The position numbers and the translations under genes were made by a program. Under the pieces are notes generated by a model. That model had not been told where the DNA came from, did not search any database, and saw only the letters and a program-made list of their open reading frames with translations. Below, piece after piece: positions 1 to 7,481 of a DNA stretch of 8,293 nt. Numbering within the stretch: the first letter of the stretch is position 1; every line of letters begins with the position of its first letter. The stretch covers positions 1-8,293 of the forward strand of contig DTSC01000336.1 of assembly GCA_012965625.1 (NCBI GenBank), written 5' to 3'. The DNA comes from Flavobacteriales bacterium (lineage in GTDB: Bacteria > Bacteroidota > Bacteroidia > NORP154).

Positions 1-2666
1 CAGCTATTGCTTCCAGAGACTGATATTTTATCTCCAACAGATAATATGCTTCTTGGATCATCCTTTACTCCAAAATATGTTCCTCCTGCAAGAGCTGAGG
101 GAGGATTCTGTCCAGTTTTCATATTGGTAACAGGAATAGCTTTGCTTTCATCGTAAAAGAACTTTATATAATAAGTGCCACCTTTAACCTTTAGAGGGTC
201 AACAACCTTAACTTGTATAGGTCCTTTGGTTTGCTGATAGACCAGTGTTTCTGATTTCCACGGTGCGCCCGCCATAATCGCATTGATGCTTTGCTGCGCC
301 AAATCCAGTACCAGCCCTCCGTTCCCCTGTCCTTCAATCCTGGTAATTGCAGGGCTGTCACCATATTTGGCATTGATCTCAGTACCATCCTCTTCTACCT
401 CAGAGATGTGCGGAATACAGGTAATCGCTTCTATGCTGCCACCAAAACCATTTTTTCTTCCTGCCAGGTAGGGTTTTCTATTACCATTACCTATAGGATT
501 TGTAGAGCTATAGGTATAGATACTATATTGGTTATACGAATAAGCCAAAGCCAGGAAGTAGTACTTTTTATGGTTTACCAGTTTTTTGTCGTCACCTAAG
601 GCAAAGAGGTCTTCACTAACAAGAAATGAGTGTGCGATACCTTGATTTTCTCCATTAACCATAAGCGTAGGCACGTCGGCCTCCAAGGATTCATTGAATT
701 CAAAATTTACAAGCTTGTCGACACTGTCTTTTAAGTCAACCTGTGCCACCAGCCTTGCCAATTCCACATTTTCAATATCAGACACTGAGACCGAAGCATT
801 TTTTAGCTGGTAGACCTGGTAGCCTTGAAAGTGGTAATAGATGTCGATCTCTTTTCCCTGATCCTGCCCGGGGAAAGAGTCTGGAGGGATAATTAAGGGG
901 TCTTTTTCAACATACTGCTCAAGGTAATTGTTTGACACTGTCGGATTTGACAAATACAAAACTATTTCCCTGTTCAGCTCCTGGCAAGTCAATTCAGGAG
1001 CGTCTGGGCCGTTGAGTACCCTGAAACAGTTGTCAAATAAAGCCTGGGCCTTATCATCTGCAAGACGCACCAGCTCTACAGACTGGAATGGGTTGGTGCT
1101 GGTAGCTCTTGCCCAAATAATACCAACAGTAATGTCGTTTTCAGCACCGGGCTCCAAGGTAAAGGGGCCAGCGGAGTGTACAAAGCGCCTGTCATTGGCC
1201 TGGTTGCCAGCTTCCTGTTCTGTCCATGGGTTAATATCTCCTGGAGGTACTCCGCAATTTACACCATCAGGGTCTGAACAAACACCCCAGTTACACTCGT
1301 CTGTTTGCTGTGGGCTGGATTGTGCACCGGGGAACATAAAGTCAGCATATTCACAGGAGGTGCAATTGCTAATGTGTCCATTGCCCCCATATCTCATTCT
1401 CGTTCCATCCCTCCAGTAACCTCTTAAATAGCTATAATAGTCAACAGCTGTTGAGGGATCCCCTTGAGTAGCGCCATCGCATCCACTAACACCGGGGTTG
1501 CAATAAAACACAAGCCTGCGCATACCCCATCTTTCATTATCCACTTCTCCGTCACCAAAGTTCAGTCCATTGATACTTCCATTCATATAGGCATCACAAG
1601 CAGAATCCTTGGGGTTATCTAAATTATCAGGATCCTGGAAGGGCCCTTCAAAAAAGTCAACACCAATAGCGGGTGGGTTCTCACCGTAGTGATTAAATGC
1701 GCCTGATCCGTCAATGGCAGGGCCATTATAACCATAGCCCAGTCCTCTTTTTACGTCACAACCCACATAGTCATCCTGGTAGTCACCGATATCCGGATCA
1801 AAATTTGTTCCAAAATAGGTGTCTATCAACGTAAATGTGGAACGGTTGATGATGCGGTAATTGGTAAAGGTCATATTATTGATCTCGTCATTGGTAGCAA
1901 AAGCAAATTCCTGGGCATGCACTTCCAGCCCAATCGCATCACCTTCGGTTTCGTTGTGTACGTTTCCCTTATCATTAAAAACGAACCACATGGTCTTGTC
2001 GCCAAATAGTTTAGGTTCCCTGTCCCGGCTTCTGTTACATTCTGTATTTGCCGATAAGTCATAAAATGGATAATCACCATCTTCTGGGTTGTAAAAGCCA
2101 TCTCCATTATAATCAAAGAATGGAGCGAGGTAATAAGACTGTCCGGCAGCGGCATCACCATGGGCAGGCCATTCAATGATAGACTTGGGTACCGTATAAC
2201 CTGCCTCCACAGAAGAAGGGTCATTATACCAGGCAACGAACTGGTCCACTTCTGCCCTTGAAATGATAAAATGTTTATCCCACTCAGCACATGCTTCAGG
2301 GGATATTTCTGCAGTTCCGCCAGTGTCTAGTGGGCCCGTCCAGAAATCCACTCCTCCGCCCCTGTATCTTTGAGCGGCAATTCTTAGCTGTCCGTTAACA
2401 TCTGTACCACCCAGCCAAAGGGAAGAGAGGAACATTGAATGTTTATTTGACCCTTTCGGTACCTCATAACTAGCGTCTCCAGTACCAAAATCCCAGAACA
2501 TATCACCACCGGTATGGATCAAAGCCTTTACATTATTGAATTCAATAAAGTTTTTTTCGTTGGGTTCAGCACAGCCTGCCAATATTGACTGTCCACCGGA
2601 CTTTTTTGCCTGGCTTTGCCCCTTTACGTCTTCTGTACCGGTAATAATAAATAATCTCAATTTCAT
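1..2666 (-). CDS. Large Bacteroidota protein of unknown function, probable surface partner of the TonB receptor (3' partial)
   Basis: An open frame starts at ATG 2666-2664 and runs to the window edge without a stop: 888 codons plus two bases, C-terminus missing. I recognise the general family from memory, as large Cytophagales/Bacteroidota proteins often encoded beside a TonB-dependent receptor. Their function is unknown and some carry a type IX secretion C-terminal sorting domain, which would lie outside this window. Visible hallmarks are LAGC at 29-32, HTGGDMFWDF at 51-60, SLWLGG at 82-87, DFWTGPL at 107-113, a calcium-loop-like DYNGDGFYNPEDGDYP at 185-200, GDYQDDYVGCD at 294-304, GVDFFEGPF at 335-343, SAGPFTLEPGAENDITVG at 498-515 and ADDKAQALFDNCFRVLNGPDAP at 536-557. 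Fifteen cysteines are visible, seven of them at 389-471. The start is limited by the receptor's stop, 36 bases upstream in the same frame, with no other ATG between. No convincing signal peptide is seen. Existence of the gene is near certain; the role is inferred from context. Confidence 0.9.
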   Translation of the reverse strand, partial: MKLRLFIITGTEDVKGQSQAKKSGGQSILAGCAEPNEKNFIEFNNVKALIHTGGDMFWDFGTGDASYEVPKGSNKHSMFLSSLWLGGTDVNGQLRIAAQRYRGGGVDFWTGPLDTGGTAEISPEACAEWDKHFIISRAEVDQFVAWYNDPSSVEAGYTVPKSIIEWPAHGDAAAGQSYYLAPFFDYNGDGFYNPEDGDYPFYDLSANTECNRSRDREPKLFGDKTMWFVFNDKGNVHNETEGDAIGLEVHAQEFAFATNDEINNMTFTNYRIINRSTFTLIDTYFGTNFDPDIGDYQDDYVGCDVKRGLGYGYNGPAIDGSGAFNHYGENPPAIGVDFFEGPFQDPDNLDNPKDSACDAYMNGSINGLNFGDGEVDNERWGMRRLVFYCNPGVSGCDGATQGDPSTAVDYYSYLRGYWRDGTRMRYGGNGHISNCTSCEYADFMFPGAQSSPQQTDECNWGVCSDPDGVNCGVPPGDINPWTEQEAGNQANDRRFVHSAGPFTLEPGAENDITVGIIWARATSTNPFQSVELVRLADDKAQALFDNCFRVLNGPDAPELTCQELNREIVLYLSNPTVSNNYLEQYVEKDPLIIPPDSFPGQDQGKEIDIYYHFQGYQVYQLKNASVSVSDIENVELARLVAQVDLKDSVDKLVNFEFNESLEADVPTLMVNGENQGIAHSFLVSEDLFALGDDKKLVNHKKYYFLALAYSYNQYSIYTYSSTNPIGNGNRKPYLAGRKNGFGGSIEAITCIPHISEVEEDGTEINAKYGDSPAITRIEGQGNGGLVLDLAQQSINAIMAGAPWKSETLVYQQTKGPIQVKVVDPLKVKGGTYYIKFFYDESKAIPVTNMKTGQNPPSALAGGTYFGVKDDPRSILSVGDKISVSGSNS

Positions 2667-2702
2667 AAATTTCGATTTTATTGAATTCTTATCTAATTTC
2701 TT

Positions 2703-5700
2703 TTAAAAGTTAAGTAACATTCCCAGCCTTATTCTTCTTGGAGTTGTATAATTGCCCGGATTATTGACTTTCAACGCATATAATTCCCTAAACGCTTGTT
2801 CATCGTTAAGGGATTCAATTGAATTTTGTGCTCCGGGGTCATTTAAGAACCCATCATCATCTGGGTTTCCGGTTGCACCATAAACAGAAACTATGTTTAA
2901 GGTGTTAAGCACATTTAATACCTGGAGAGAAACCTGAAGGGATGCTCGTTTTTTGTTTTCTTTACCCCACTCGAGATCAAAATACTTATCCAGTTTTCCA
3001 TTCATCCTTACCTGCCAGGGCAACCTTGAGCCATTAAGCGATCCCAAAAGAATGCCCCCTTCATTAGTAAATCCAGCCTCTTTGGTGATGTTTCTCTGTT
3101 TGCTATATGGCAATCCAGAACCACCAATAACTACAATGTTAACTCCCGCTTCTTCAAACACTTTCTTGTCGAACCAGATAGGCCCATTATAGTCTTTTCC
3201 TTTTCCATAATGATAGTCAAAAGTTGTTTGAATCATATGTCGTTGATCCCAATTTAGGGGGCTGATTACTTTTAGGTTCGGCTGCCCTGCACCGATTATA
3301 TTGGCGGCAGTGGATGAGCTTGAGCCAGTACCTTCAGCAAATTGAAGCGTATAGCTTGCCCTAAGCCTGACATTACCCATTCTTCTTAGGTCGTAGACAA
3401 ATGTCATTCCTTTTATTGTTCCGAAATCCAGATTGCCCAAGGTCCTATATGAAGTAGGATATGCATCAAGCACTCTTGTAATCTGAATTTCGTCCTTCAT
3501 TTCTCTGTAAAAAGTGGCGATCTTCAGAGAAGAATAAGAATTTAATTTTTGCTGGAATCCTATTTCATAATCGACGGTTTGTGATGGCTTGAGGTCAGGG
3601 TTGCTGATAAATGGATCACTTGTACTTTGCATAAAAAGGTAATCTGTGGGAGAAAACCTGCCACTTTCAGGCCTTCTGGCTAACACATCATAATGTGCAA
3701 AAAACAAGGCTTCGTCTGATATAGGGAATGAGAAAGCAATTCTAGGCATGAAGGTTGTTTGCGGTTTGTAATCAACAAAAGCATTGGAACTTATTTCACT
3801 TGAGTTGGTTTTATCCGGATCAACCAAATAGGGTAAAACACCAGAGCTTGTTTGTAATGCCTCTGCATCTACAATTTCAGCACCGACACTATTATACCAG
3901 GTATTATTATTCCTATACCCTAATACAGTTCCTGGGTCTTGAATATCGTCCACATAAACAACATAATTGTCTCCTATATTATCAGGCACATTCGCCGATA
4001 AACTCGAGCGGTCCTCTCCGCTCCTAACTTCTCCGGCGGTAATGGCAGGGAATATTAGGTAAGGGTCTTTTAATACTTTTTGGTTGGCATCAAAACGGTC
4101 AATTCGCAATCCTATATTAAAAACAAGATCTTTAAATGCAAATTTATCCTGGATGTATCCTGCTACATAGTTTGGTTCATAAGCACCAATGGGACGATCA
4201 AAAACGGCAGGCCCATTAAAGCCATCGATATTACTTGTTTGATTAAAAAAGTCATCCAAAGAGGGCTTGGATTTTAGCTTTTTGCCAGTATAATCATAAC
4301 CATAATAGGCAATATAGCTACTGCCTCCATTTAGGAGCTCATCAGCACTAAACATGCTTATGTCAAATGTGCTGGGGGGTAAAGAGTTCAGGTCAATCCA
4401 ATCTGTTCCATCAGTAGGCAGGCCAAGCTCCTTTCTCAGGTTATAGTCAAACAACGCCTGAGAGGCACCATCATAACGGTATGGATAATTAATCCTGCCG
4501 GCATAAATGGTATCATCTGCGGTACTTGCAGATCCAGTTAGGTCATAATATACTGGCTGTGGGTTGTTTTTGTCAAGCTGGAGTATATGGTTGTTTGTAA
4601 TTTGTCTCATTTTTGTCCATAGTGAAACGGGCGATACTCCATAAAACCGGTCTGTCCTTTGCTCATATTCAAAACCCGCTGAAATCTCATGGTCTTTAAA
4701 TATATCAGCGGATCCAGAAGCAAGGATTCTGAATTGACCCTGATTGGTATTGGTGTACCCATTAGAGACACGGCCAGGGCTTGTCCATACATCATAGACA
4801 TTATTTGTTTCATCTCCCGGCCTGCTCCCATTGATAATAGCACCACCTTCCACCACCTGGCCCCAATTCTCGTAATTTCCCAAAGGGTCAGAATAGAGAT
4901 CATAATAGCTTTGCGTGTAATCTGAAGCAGCCTGGTTGATGTCAGATCCTTCAAAATCATATAAGGTGTCAGCATGAGCATTCATGATCTCTCCAAAAAG
5001 GCCTGTTACTGAGTCAGTGCCAAATTCATAGGTGGGCATTCTGTATGTGGTGAACTTCCCAACATAACCATAATTAAATAAATTGTCTTTATGCTTAGCA
5101 TCTTGTACCCTTTGATTAAAATAAGTATAGTCTATATGCAAGGTGTAAAATGCGTTTTTCACAGCTGCATTGGAGCTTTCTTCTTCCGAGCTCTCAGGAG
5201 AGTTAAACTTCTGTGTGAACTTTGCATAGGCCCTCCATGTAGTATTTATTACCTGGGCATTGTTGTCGTAGTTAAATATTGCATCACCAAAGCTATATGA
5301 ACGATAAGTGTTCCAGTTGAAGGTTCCTCCAAAAGTCAGGTTTACATTGGGTCCAGTTCTCACATCCACTTTACCTGAAAGGTTCATGCCTTTTGAGGTC
5401 ACATTTTGTCTGAACTTGATGGCTTCCAGATCTCCTTTGTCAACATATTCCGTATTCTCAAAAGAGCCTTGCCCTGTACCACTAGGCCTAAGGGGGGTTT
5501 TTTTCAGGGAATCGAGGAGTGATTCGCCAGCCTTATACATTTGAATTCCTTGTGGGCTGCCATCCTTGATGTGCGTTAATTCGCCAGCTAAGAAAAACCC
5601 TAAACGAGTCCTTTTAACGGAGTCTACTTTGTCCCATGTTTTTAGCAAGGGTCCAGATACATTGAAACCTAATAGGTTGTAAGCATACGGATCCAGCCCT

Positions 5701-6452
5701 ATGTTGATGTCTTTGTCTTCTCCCAAATAAAACCCAGAGCTCAAAAGCTCAACGCCTCCATAGTAAACATCTGAAGGCCCCCTGGTTGTAATGCTGATAA
5801 TACCTCCTGTTGCATCTCCATATTTTGCAGGAATACCTCCCGTAACTACAGTGACCTGTTCAATAGCAGATTGGGGAATACTTTTGGACCCACGAACCCT
5901 TACACCATCAATATAATAATTGGTTGCACTGCCCCTAGCTCCCCTGACATTCAAATCTCCGTTTGCACTTTGGAAAACACCTCCAACAGTAGCAGCTACT
6001 CCCAGGGCAGATCGTGTAGGCATGCTGGCAATATCATCTCTTGTTACCGTTTCTCCTGATTGAGTCTTGTCTTTAGAGATCAAAGGCACCTCATAACCGA
6101 TAACTTCTACAATATCTAATTCTTCAGCTGCCGAGGCCAATTTTAAATCCTGAAAGGTAATGGCGTCTGGAGTTACGATAACACCAGTTAATAGAATTGA
6201 TTTGTATCCAACAAAGGACACTTTTATATCATATTTTCCAGGGGGGAGGGGTTTAATGGAGTAATCACCTTCAAAGTCTGAAGTTGCACCTCCATATAAT
6301 TTACCCCCTCTTTCAGCAATAATATTTGCAAAAGGAATTACCTCAGCAGTTTCCTTGTCCATTACTTTGCCTTTAATTGCACCATCCTGTGCAAATGCGA
6401 GTACTCCTGTTAGGAAGATGGATACAAACAACACGAATCGTTTTCTTAGCAT
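2703..6452 (-). CDS. TonB-dependent outer-membrane receptor with N-terminal carboxypeptidase-regulatory-like domain
   Basis: This 1249-residue outer-membrane transporter should import, or less likely export, an unidentified ligand using TonB/ExbBD energy. Residues 1-21 are a good Sec signal (MLRKR, a hydrophobic core, then AFA|Q). Residues about 23-105 fit the CarboxypepD_reg-like beta-sandwich (GAIKGKVMD at 24-32, GDYSIKPLPPGKYDIKVSFVGY at 62-83). A TonB-box-like LDIVEVIGY lies at 112-120. The plug spans about 126-226 (LNVRGARG at 167-174, YYIDGVRVRG at 179-188, KYGDATGGIISI at 210-221). The rest is the beta barrel, with MPRIAFSFPI from 902, NPDLKPSQTVDYEIGFQQ near 950, an Asp-rich NPDDDGFLND loop near 1195, and a C-terminal strand RRIRLGMLLNF ending in Phe. 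It contains no cysteine, as expected for such barrels. A Ser/Glu-rich stretch near 417-432 is probably a loop. The layout resembles large Oar-like Bacteroidota receptors. The following gene does not look like SusD, so a polysaccharide substrate is not supported. Ligand unknown. Confidence 0.97.
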   Translation of the reverse strand: MLRKRFVLFVSIFLTGVLAFAQDGAIKGKVMDKETAEVIPFANIIAERGGKLYGGATSDFEGDYSIKPLPPGKYDIKVSFVGYKSILLTGVIVTPDAITFQDLKLASAAEELDIVEVIGYEVPLISKDKTQSGETVTRDDIASMPTRSALGVAATVGGVFQSANGDLNVRGARGSATNYYIDGVRVRGSKSIPQSAIEQVTVVTGGIPAKYGDATGGIISITTRGPSDVYYGGVELLSSGFYLGEDKDINIGLDPYAYNLLGFNVSGPLLKTWDKVDSVKRTRLGFFLAGELTHIKDGSPQGIQMYKAGESLLDSLKKTPLRPSGTGQGSFENTEYVDKGDLEAIKFRQNVTSKGMNLSGKVDVRTGPNVNLTFGGTFNWNTYRSYSFGDAIFNYDNNAQVINTTWRAYAKFTQKFNSPESSEEESSNAAVKNAFYTLHIDYTYFNQRVQDAKHKDNLFNYGYVGKFTTYRMPTYEFGTDSVTGLFGEIMNAHADTLYDFEGSDINQAASDYTQSYYDLYSDPLGNYENWGQVVEGGAIINGSRPGDETNNVYDVWTSPGRVSNGYTNTNQGQFRILASGSADIFKDHEISAGFEYEQRTDRFYGVSPVSLWTKMRQITNNHILQLDKNNPQPVYYDLTGSASTADDTIYAGRINYPYRYDGASQALFDYNLRKELGLPTDGTDWIDLNSLPPSTFDISMFSADELLNGGSSYIAYYGYDYTGKKLKSKPSLDDFFNQTSNIDGFNGPAVFDRPIGAYEPNYVAGYIQDKFAFKDLVFNIGLRIDRFDANQKVLKDPYLIFPAITAGEVRSGEDRSSLSANVPDNIGDNYVVYVDDIQDPGTVLGYRNNNTWYNSVGAEIVDAEALQTSSGVLPYLVDPDKTNSSEISSNAFVDYKPQTTFMPRIAFSFPISDEALFFAHYDVLARRPESGRFSPTDYLFMQSTSDPFISNPDLKPSQTVDYEIGFQQKLNSYSSLKIATFYREMKDEIQITRVLDAYPTSYRTLGNLDFGTIKGMTFVYDLRRMGNVRLRASYTLQFAEGTGSSSSTAANIIGAGQPNLKVISPLNWDQRHMIQTTFDYHYGKGKDYNGPIWFDKKVFEEAGVNIVVIGGSGLPYSKQRNITKEAGFTNEGGILLGSLNGSRLPWQVRMNGKLDKYFDLEWGKENKKRASLQVSLQVLNVLNTLNIVSVYGATGNPDDDGFLNDPGAQNSIESLNDEQAFRELYALKVNNPGNYTTPRRIRLGMLLNF

Positions 6453-6476
6453 AACGTTTGTGAATTGAATTGGTTT

Positions 6477-6500
6477 TTAGATCATGTTTTCAACCTTCAT
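6477..6500 (-). other. Possible leader mini-ORF, 7 codons plus stop
   Basis: Immediately after the leader hairpin on the minus strand, an ATG (6500-6498) opens a frame reading MKVENMI and then TAA (6479-6477). It ends 24 bases before the receptor ATG. No clear ribosome-binding site precedes it and the peptide has no run of regulatory codons. It is recorded because of its position between hairpin and gene; it may be meaningless. Confidence 0.12.
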
Positions 6501-6522
6501 AACCACAATTTTTCAGGTGGTT
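6501..6522 (-). promoter_or_regulatory. Small leader hairpin upstream of the receptor gene
   Basis: AACCAC (6522-6517 on the minus strand) and GTGGTT (6506-6501) form a perfect 6-bp stem around a 10-base loop, about 50 bases before the receptor start and inside the predicted leader. No U-tract follows on the minus strand, so it is not a terminator in the direction of transcription. It could affect mRNA stability or access to the start region. The stem is short enough to arise by chance. Confidence 0.25.
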
Positions 6523-6547
6523 TTCTAGTCCTCTTTTTAAGAAGGTG

Positions 6548-6580
6548 TAAATATAACAATAAATATATTTTACTACCAAA
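6548..6580 (-). promoter_or_regulatory. Candidate Bacteroidota-type promoter of the receptor gene
   Basis: On the minus strand, TTTG (6580-6577) is followed after 21 bases by TATATTTA (6555-6548). This is a 7-of-8 match to the Bacteroidota -7 consensus TAnnTTTG, with a -33 TTTG. The spacing is a little longer than the usual roughly 19-20 bases. Transcription would start near 6541, leaving a leader of about 90 bases before the receptor ATG. AT-rich DNA gives such matches by chance, so this is a candidate only. Confidence 0.3.
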
Positions 6581-6604
6581 CTCTTTTTCCAATGATTGCT
6601 TATT

Positions 6605-6623
6605 CAAATAAACGACAAATAAA
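6605..6623. repeat. Perfect 8-bp direct repeat with 11-bp period, candidate operator
   Basis: CAAATAAA occurs at 6605-6612 and again at 6616-6623, separated by CGA. On the minus strand this reads TTTATTTG-TCG-TTTATTTG. The 11-base period places both copies on the same face of the helix. The pair lies 24 bases upstream of the candidate -33 element for the receptor gene, a usual place for an activator site. It does not match the usual LytTR layout of two roughly 9-bp elements about 21-22 bp apart, so the binding protein is unknown. Chance in AT-rich DNA is possible. Confidence 0.35.
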
Positions 6624-6670
6624 GGGCATGGGTTAGAAAAATCTAGGAATTGGTATAAAACAAAGAGAAA

Positions 6671-6713
6671 CTGGTTGTATTATAAAAGAACAAGGCATAA
6701 ATACCAGAACCAG
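6671..6713 (-). terminator. Terminator-like hairpin after the response regulator
   Basis: On the minus strand, CTGGTT (6713-6708) pairs with AACCAG (6676-6671), and GTATT (6704-6700) pairs with AATAC (6681-6677). That gives 11 bp in two blocks, with a 3-base bulge (6705-6707) and an 18-base loop. It begins 9 bases after the regulator stop. The downstream tract (6670 to about 6656) is T-rich but interrupted (TTTCTCTTTGTTTTA). This fits a weak intrinsic terminator closing the kinase-regulator operon. The long loop, bulge and imperfect T-tract keep confidence moderate. Confidence 0.42.
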
Positions 6714-6721
6714 AAAATAGT

Positions 6722-7471
6722 TTATAAGGACGATAGGGTGTTGAGAAAAGCAATCTTCTTTCTTCTGGAGACGGGGACAGAAGAGCCATCAGCCATGGTC
6801 GCATACCCACCTTCACCTTTGTGGTATTTTGTGATATGGTTAAGGTTTATCAAATGTGACTGATGCACCCTGAAAAAATTATGTTCAACCAAAAGTTCCT
6901 CATAATGCTTAATGGTTTTTGAAACTAAAACCCTGGTCTCATTTTGTAAAATGAAATAGGTGTAGTTGTCTTCAGATTCACATCTGATTATATCTTCTAT
7001 TTGAATAAAGATCAGGCCATCTACAGTAGGCAATGCAATTTTTCTAAAGGTATTTTTTTGATCTTTCAGGTTTTCGATGGCCATATCAAAACGCACCTTA
7101 TTAAATTTATGGTTTTTGATTTCTTTTACCCTCTGTACAGCATCTACTAGCTGTTCAATATCTATAGGTTTCAAAAGATAATGGATGGCACTAAATTTAA
7201 AAGCTTTTAATGCATATTCATTATGGGCCGTTGTAAAGATTATTTCAAAGTTAATATCATCAATTTGCTCTAAGAGGTCAAATCCTGTTTCCCCTCTCAT
7301 TTTCACATCCAAAAATACCAGATCTGGCTTGTGCTTTTTTATGGAAGCAATACCTGAAGCAACGCCTTCCTGCATATCTACCACCTCAACATTTTCACAA
7401 TATTCATGAAGGATGTTTTTCAGGTTTAAGCTTGCTTTTTCCTCATCTTCAACAATAATTGTTTTAAGCAT
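6722..7471 (-). CDS. LytTR-family response regulator
   Basis: This 249-residue cytoplasmic DNA-binding regulator has the usual size and order for the AlgR/LytR class. The receiver domain covers residues 1-120: acidic cluster E8-D9-E10, phospho-acceptor D55 in LVFLDVKM, switch residue T80/T81 in IIFTTAH, and the K101-P102 pair in LLKPID. A linker leads to a LytTR DNA-binding domain at about 143-247, with typical DIIRCESEDNYTYF at 160-173, VSKTIKHYEELL at 183-194, FFRVHQSHLINLNHI at 199-213 and VPVSRRKK at 232-239. All receiver catalytic positions are present, so phosphorylation control is expected. The start lies 10 bases after the kinase stop, which indicates an operon and probable translational coupling. 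Its targets are not shown by the sequence. The receptor gene downstream in the same orientation is the obvious candidate, by proximity only. Confidence 0.96.
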   Translation of the reverse strand: MLKTIIVEDEEKASLNLKNILHEYCENVEVVDMQEGVASGIASIKKHKPDLVFLDVKMRGETGFDLLEQIDDINFEIIFTTAHNEYALKAFKFSAIHYLLKPIDIEQLVDAVQRVKEIKNHKFNKVRFDMAIENLKDQKNTFRKIALPTVDGLIFIQIEDIIRCESEDNYTYFILQNETRVLVSKTIKHYEELLVEHNFFRVHQSHLINLNHITKYHKGEGGYATMADGSSVPVSRRKKIAFLNTLSSL

Positions 7472-7481
7472 TTTTGGTTAA

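Larger units (their letters stand above)
6453..6721. other. Intergenic region between regulator and receptor genes
   Basis: These 269 strongly AT-rich bases contain no plausible gene. On the minus strand the contents in order are the terminator-like hairpin, a featureless stretch to about 6624, the paired CAAATAAA repeat, the promoter candidate, and the leader with hairpin and mini-ORF. This is the only sizeable non-coding stretch in the window. It separates the two-component operon from the receptor-partner operon. Confidence 0.8.

Noticed and set aside
928..1419. Plus-strand frame of 163 codons
   Set aside because: It is antisense to the partner gene and has no recognisable domain or upstream signals. 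It is a shadow of a long real gene on the other strand.
1871..2290. Minus-strand frame of 139 codons
   Set aside because: It lies in another frame inside the continuous 888-codon frame. Its composition is unlike a real protein, while the overlapping frame carries family motifs.
2571..2582. LAGC at residues 29-32 of the partner protein as a lipoprotein lipobox
   Set aside because: The preceding residues (KKSGGQS) are hydrophilic, so no signal-peptide core precedes the cysteine. In family members I recall, this motif lies in the mature protein after the signal.
4607..4981. Minus-strand frame of 124 codons
   Set aside because: It is fully inside the TonB receptor gene in a different frame, Met-rich and with no domain.
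1..6452. Annotation of the pair as SusC/SusD
   Set aside because: The receptor shares the general domain order of SusC, but the downstream protein shows no lipoprotein signal and no SusD/RagB-like features that I can see. A glycan-uptake label is not supported.
6453..6721. Canonical LytTR binding site (two ~9-bp elements 21-22 bp apart)
   Set aside because: I found no pair with the right spacing and consensus. The adjacent GGTTATGA/AGGTTGAA similarity at about 6488-6503 is imperfect and has the wrong spacing.
6675..6863. Plus-strand frame of 62 codons at the end of the regulator gene
   Set aside because: It overlaps the 3' end of the regulator in antisense and the terminator-like hairpin. 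It has no ribosome-binding site and no protein-like features.
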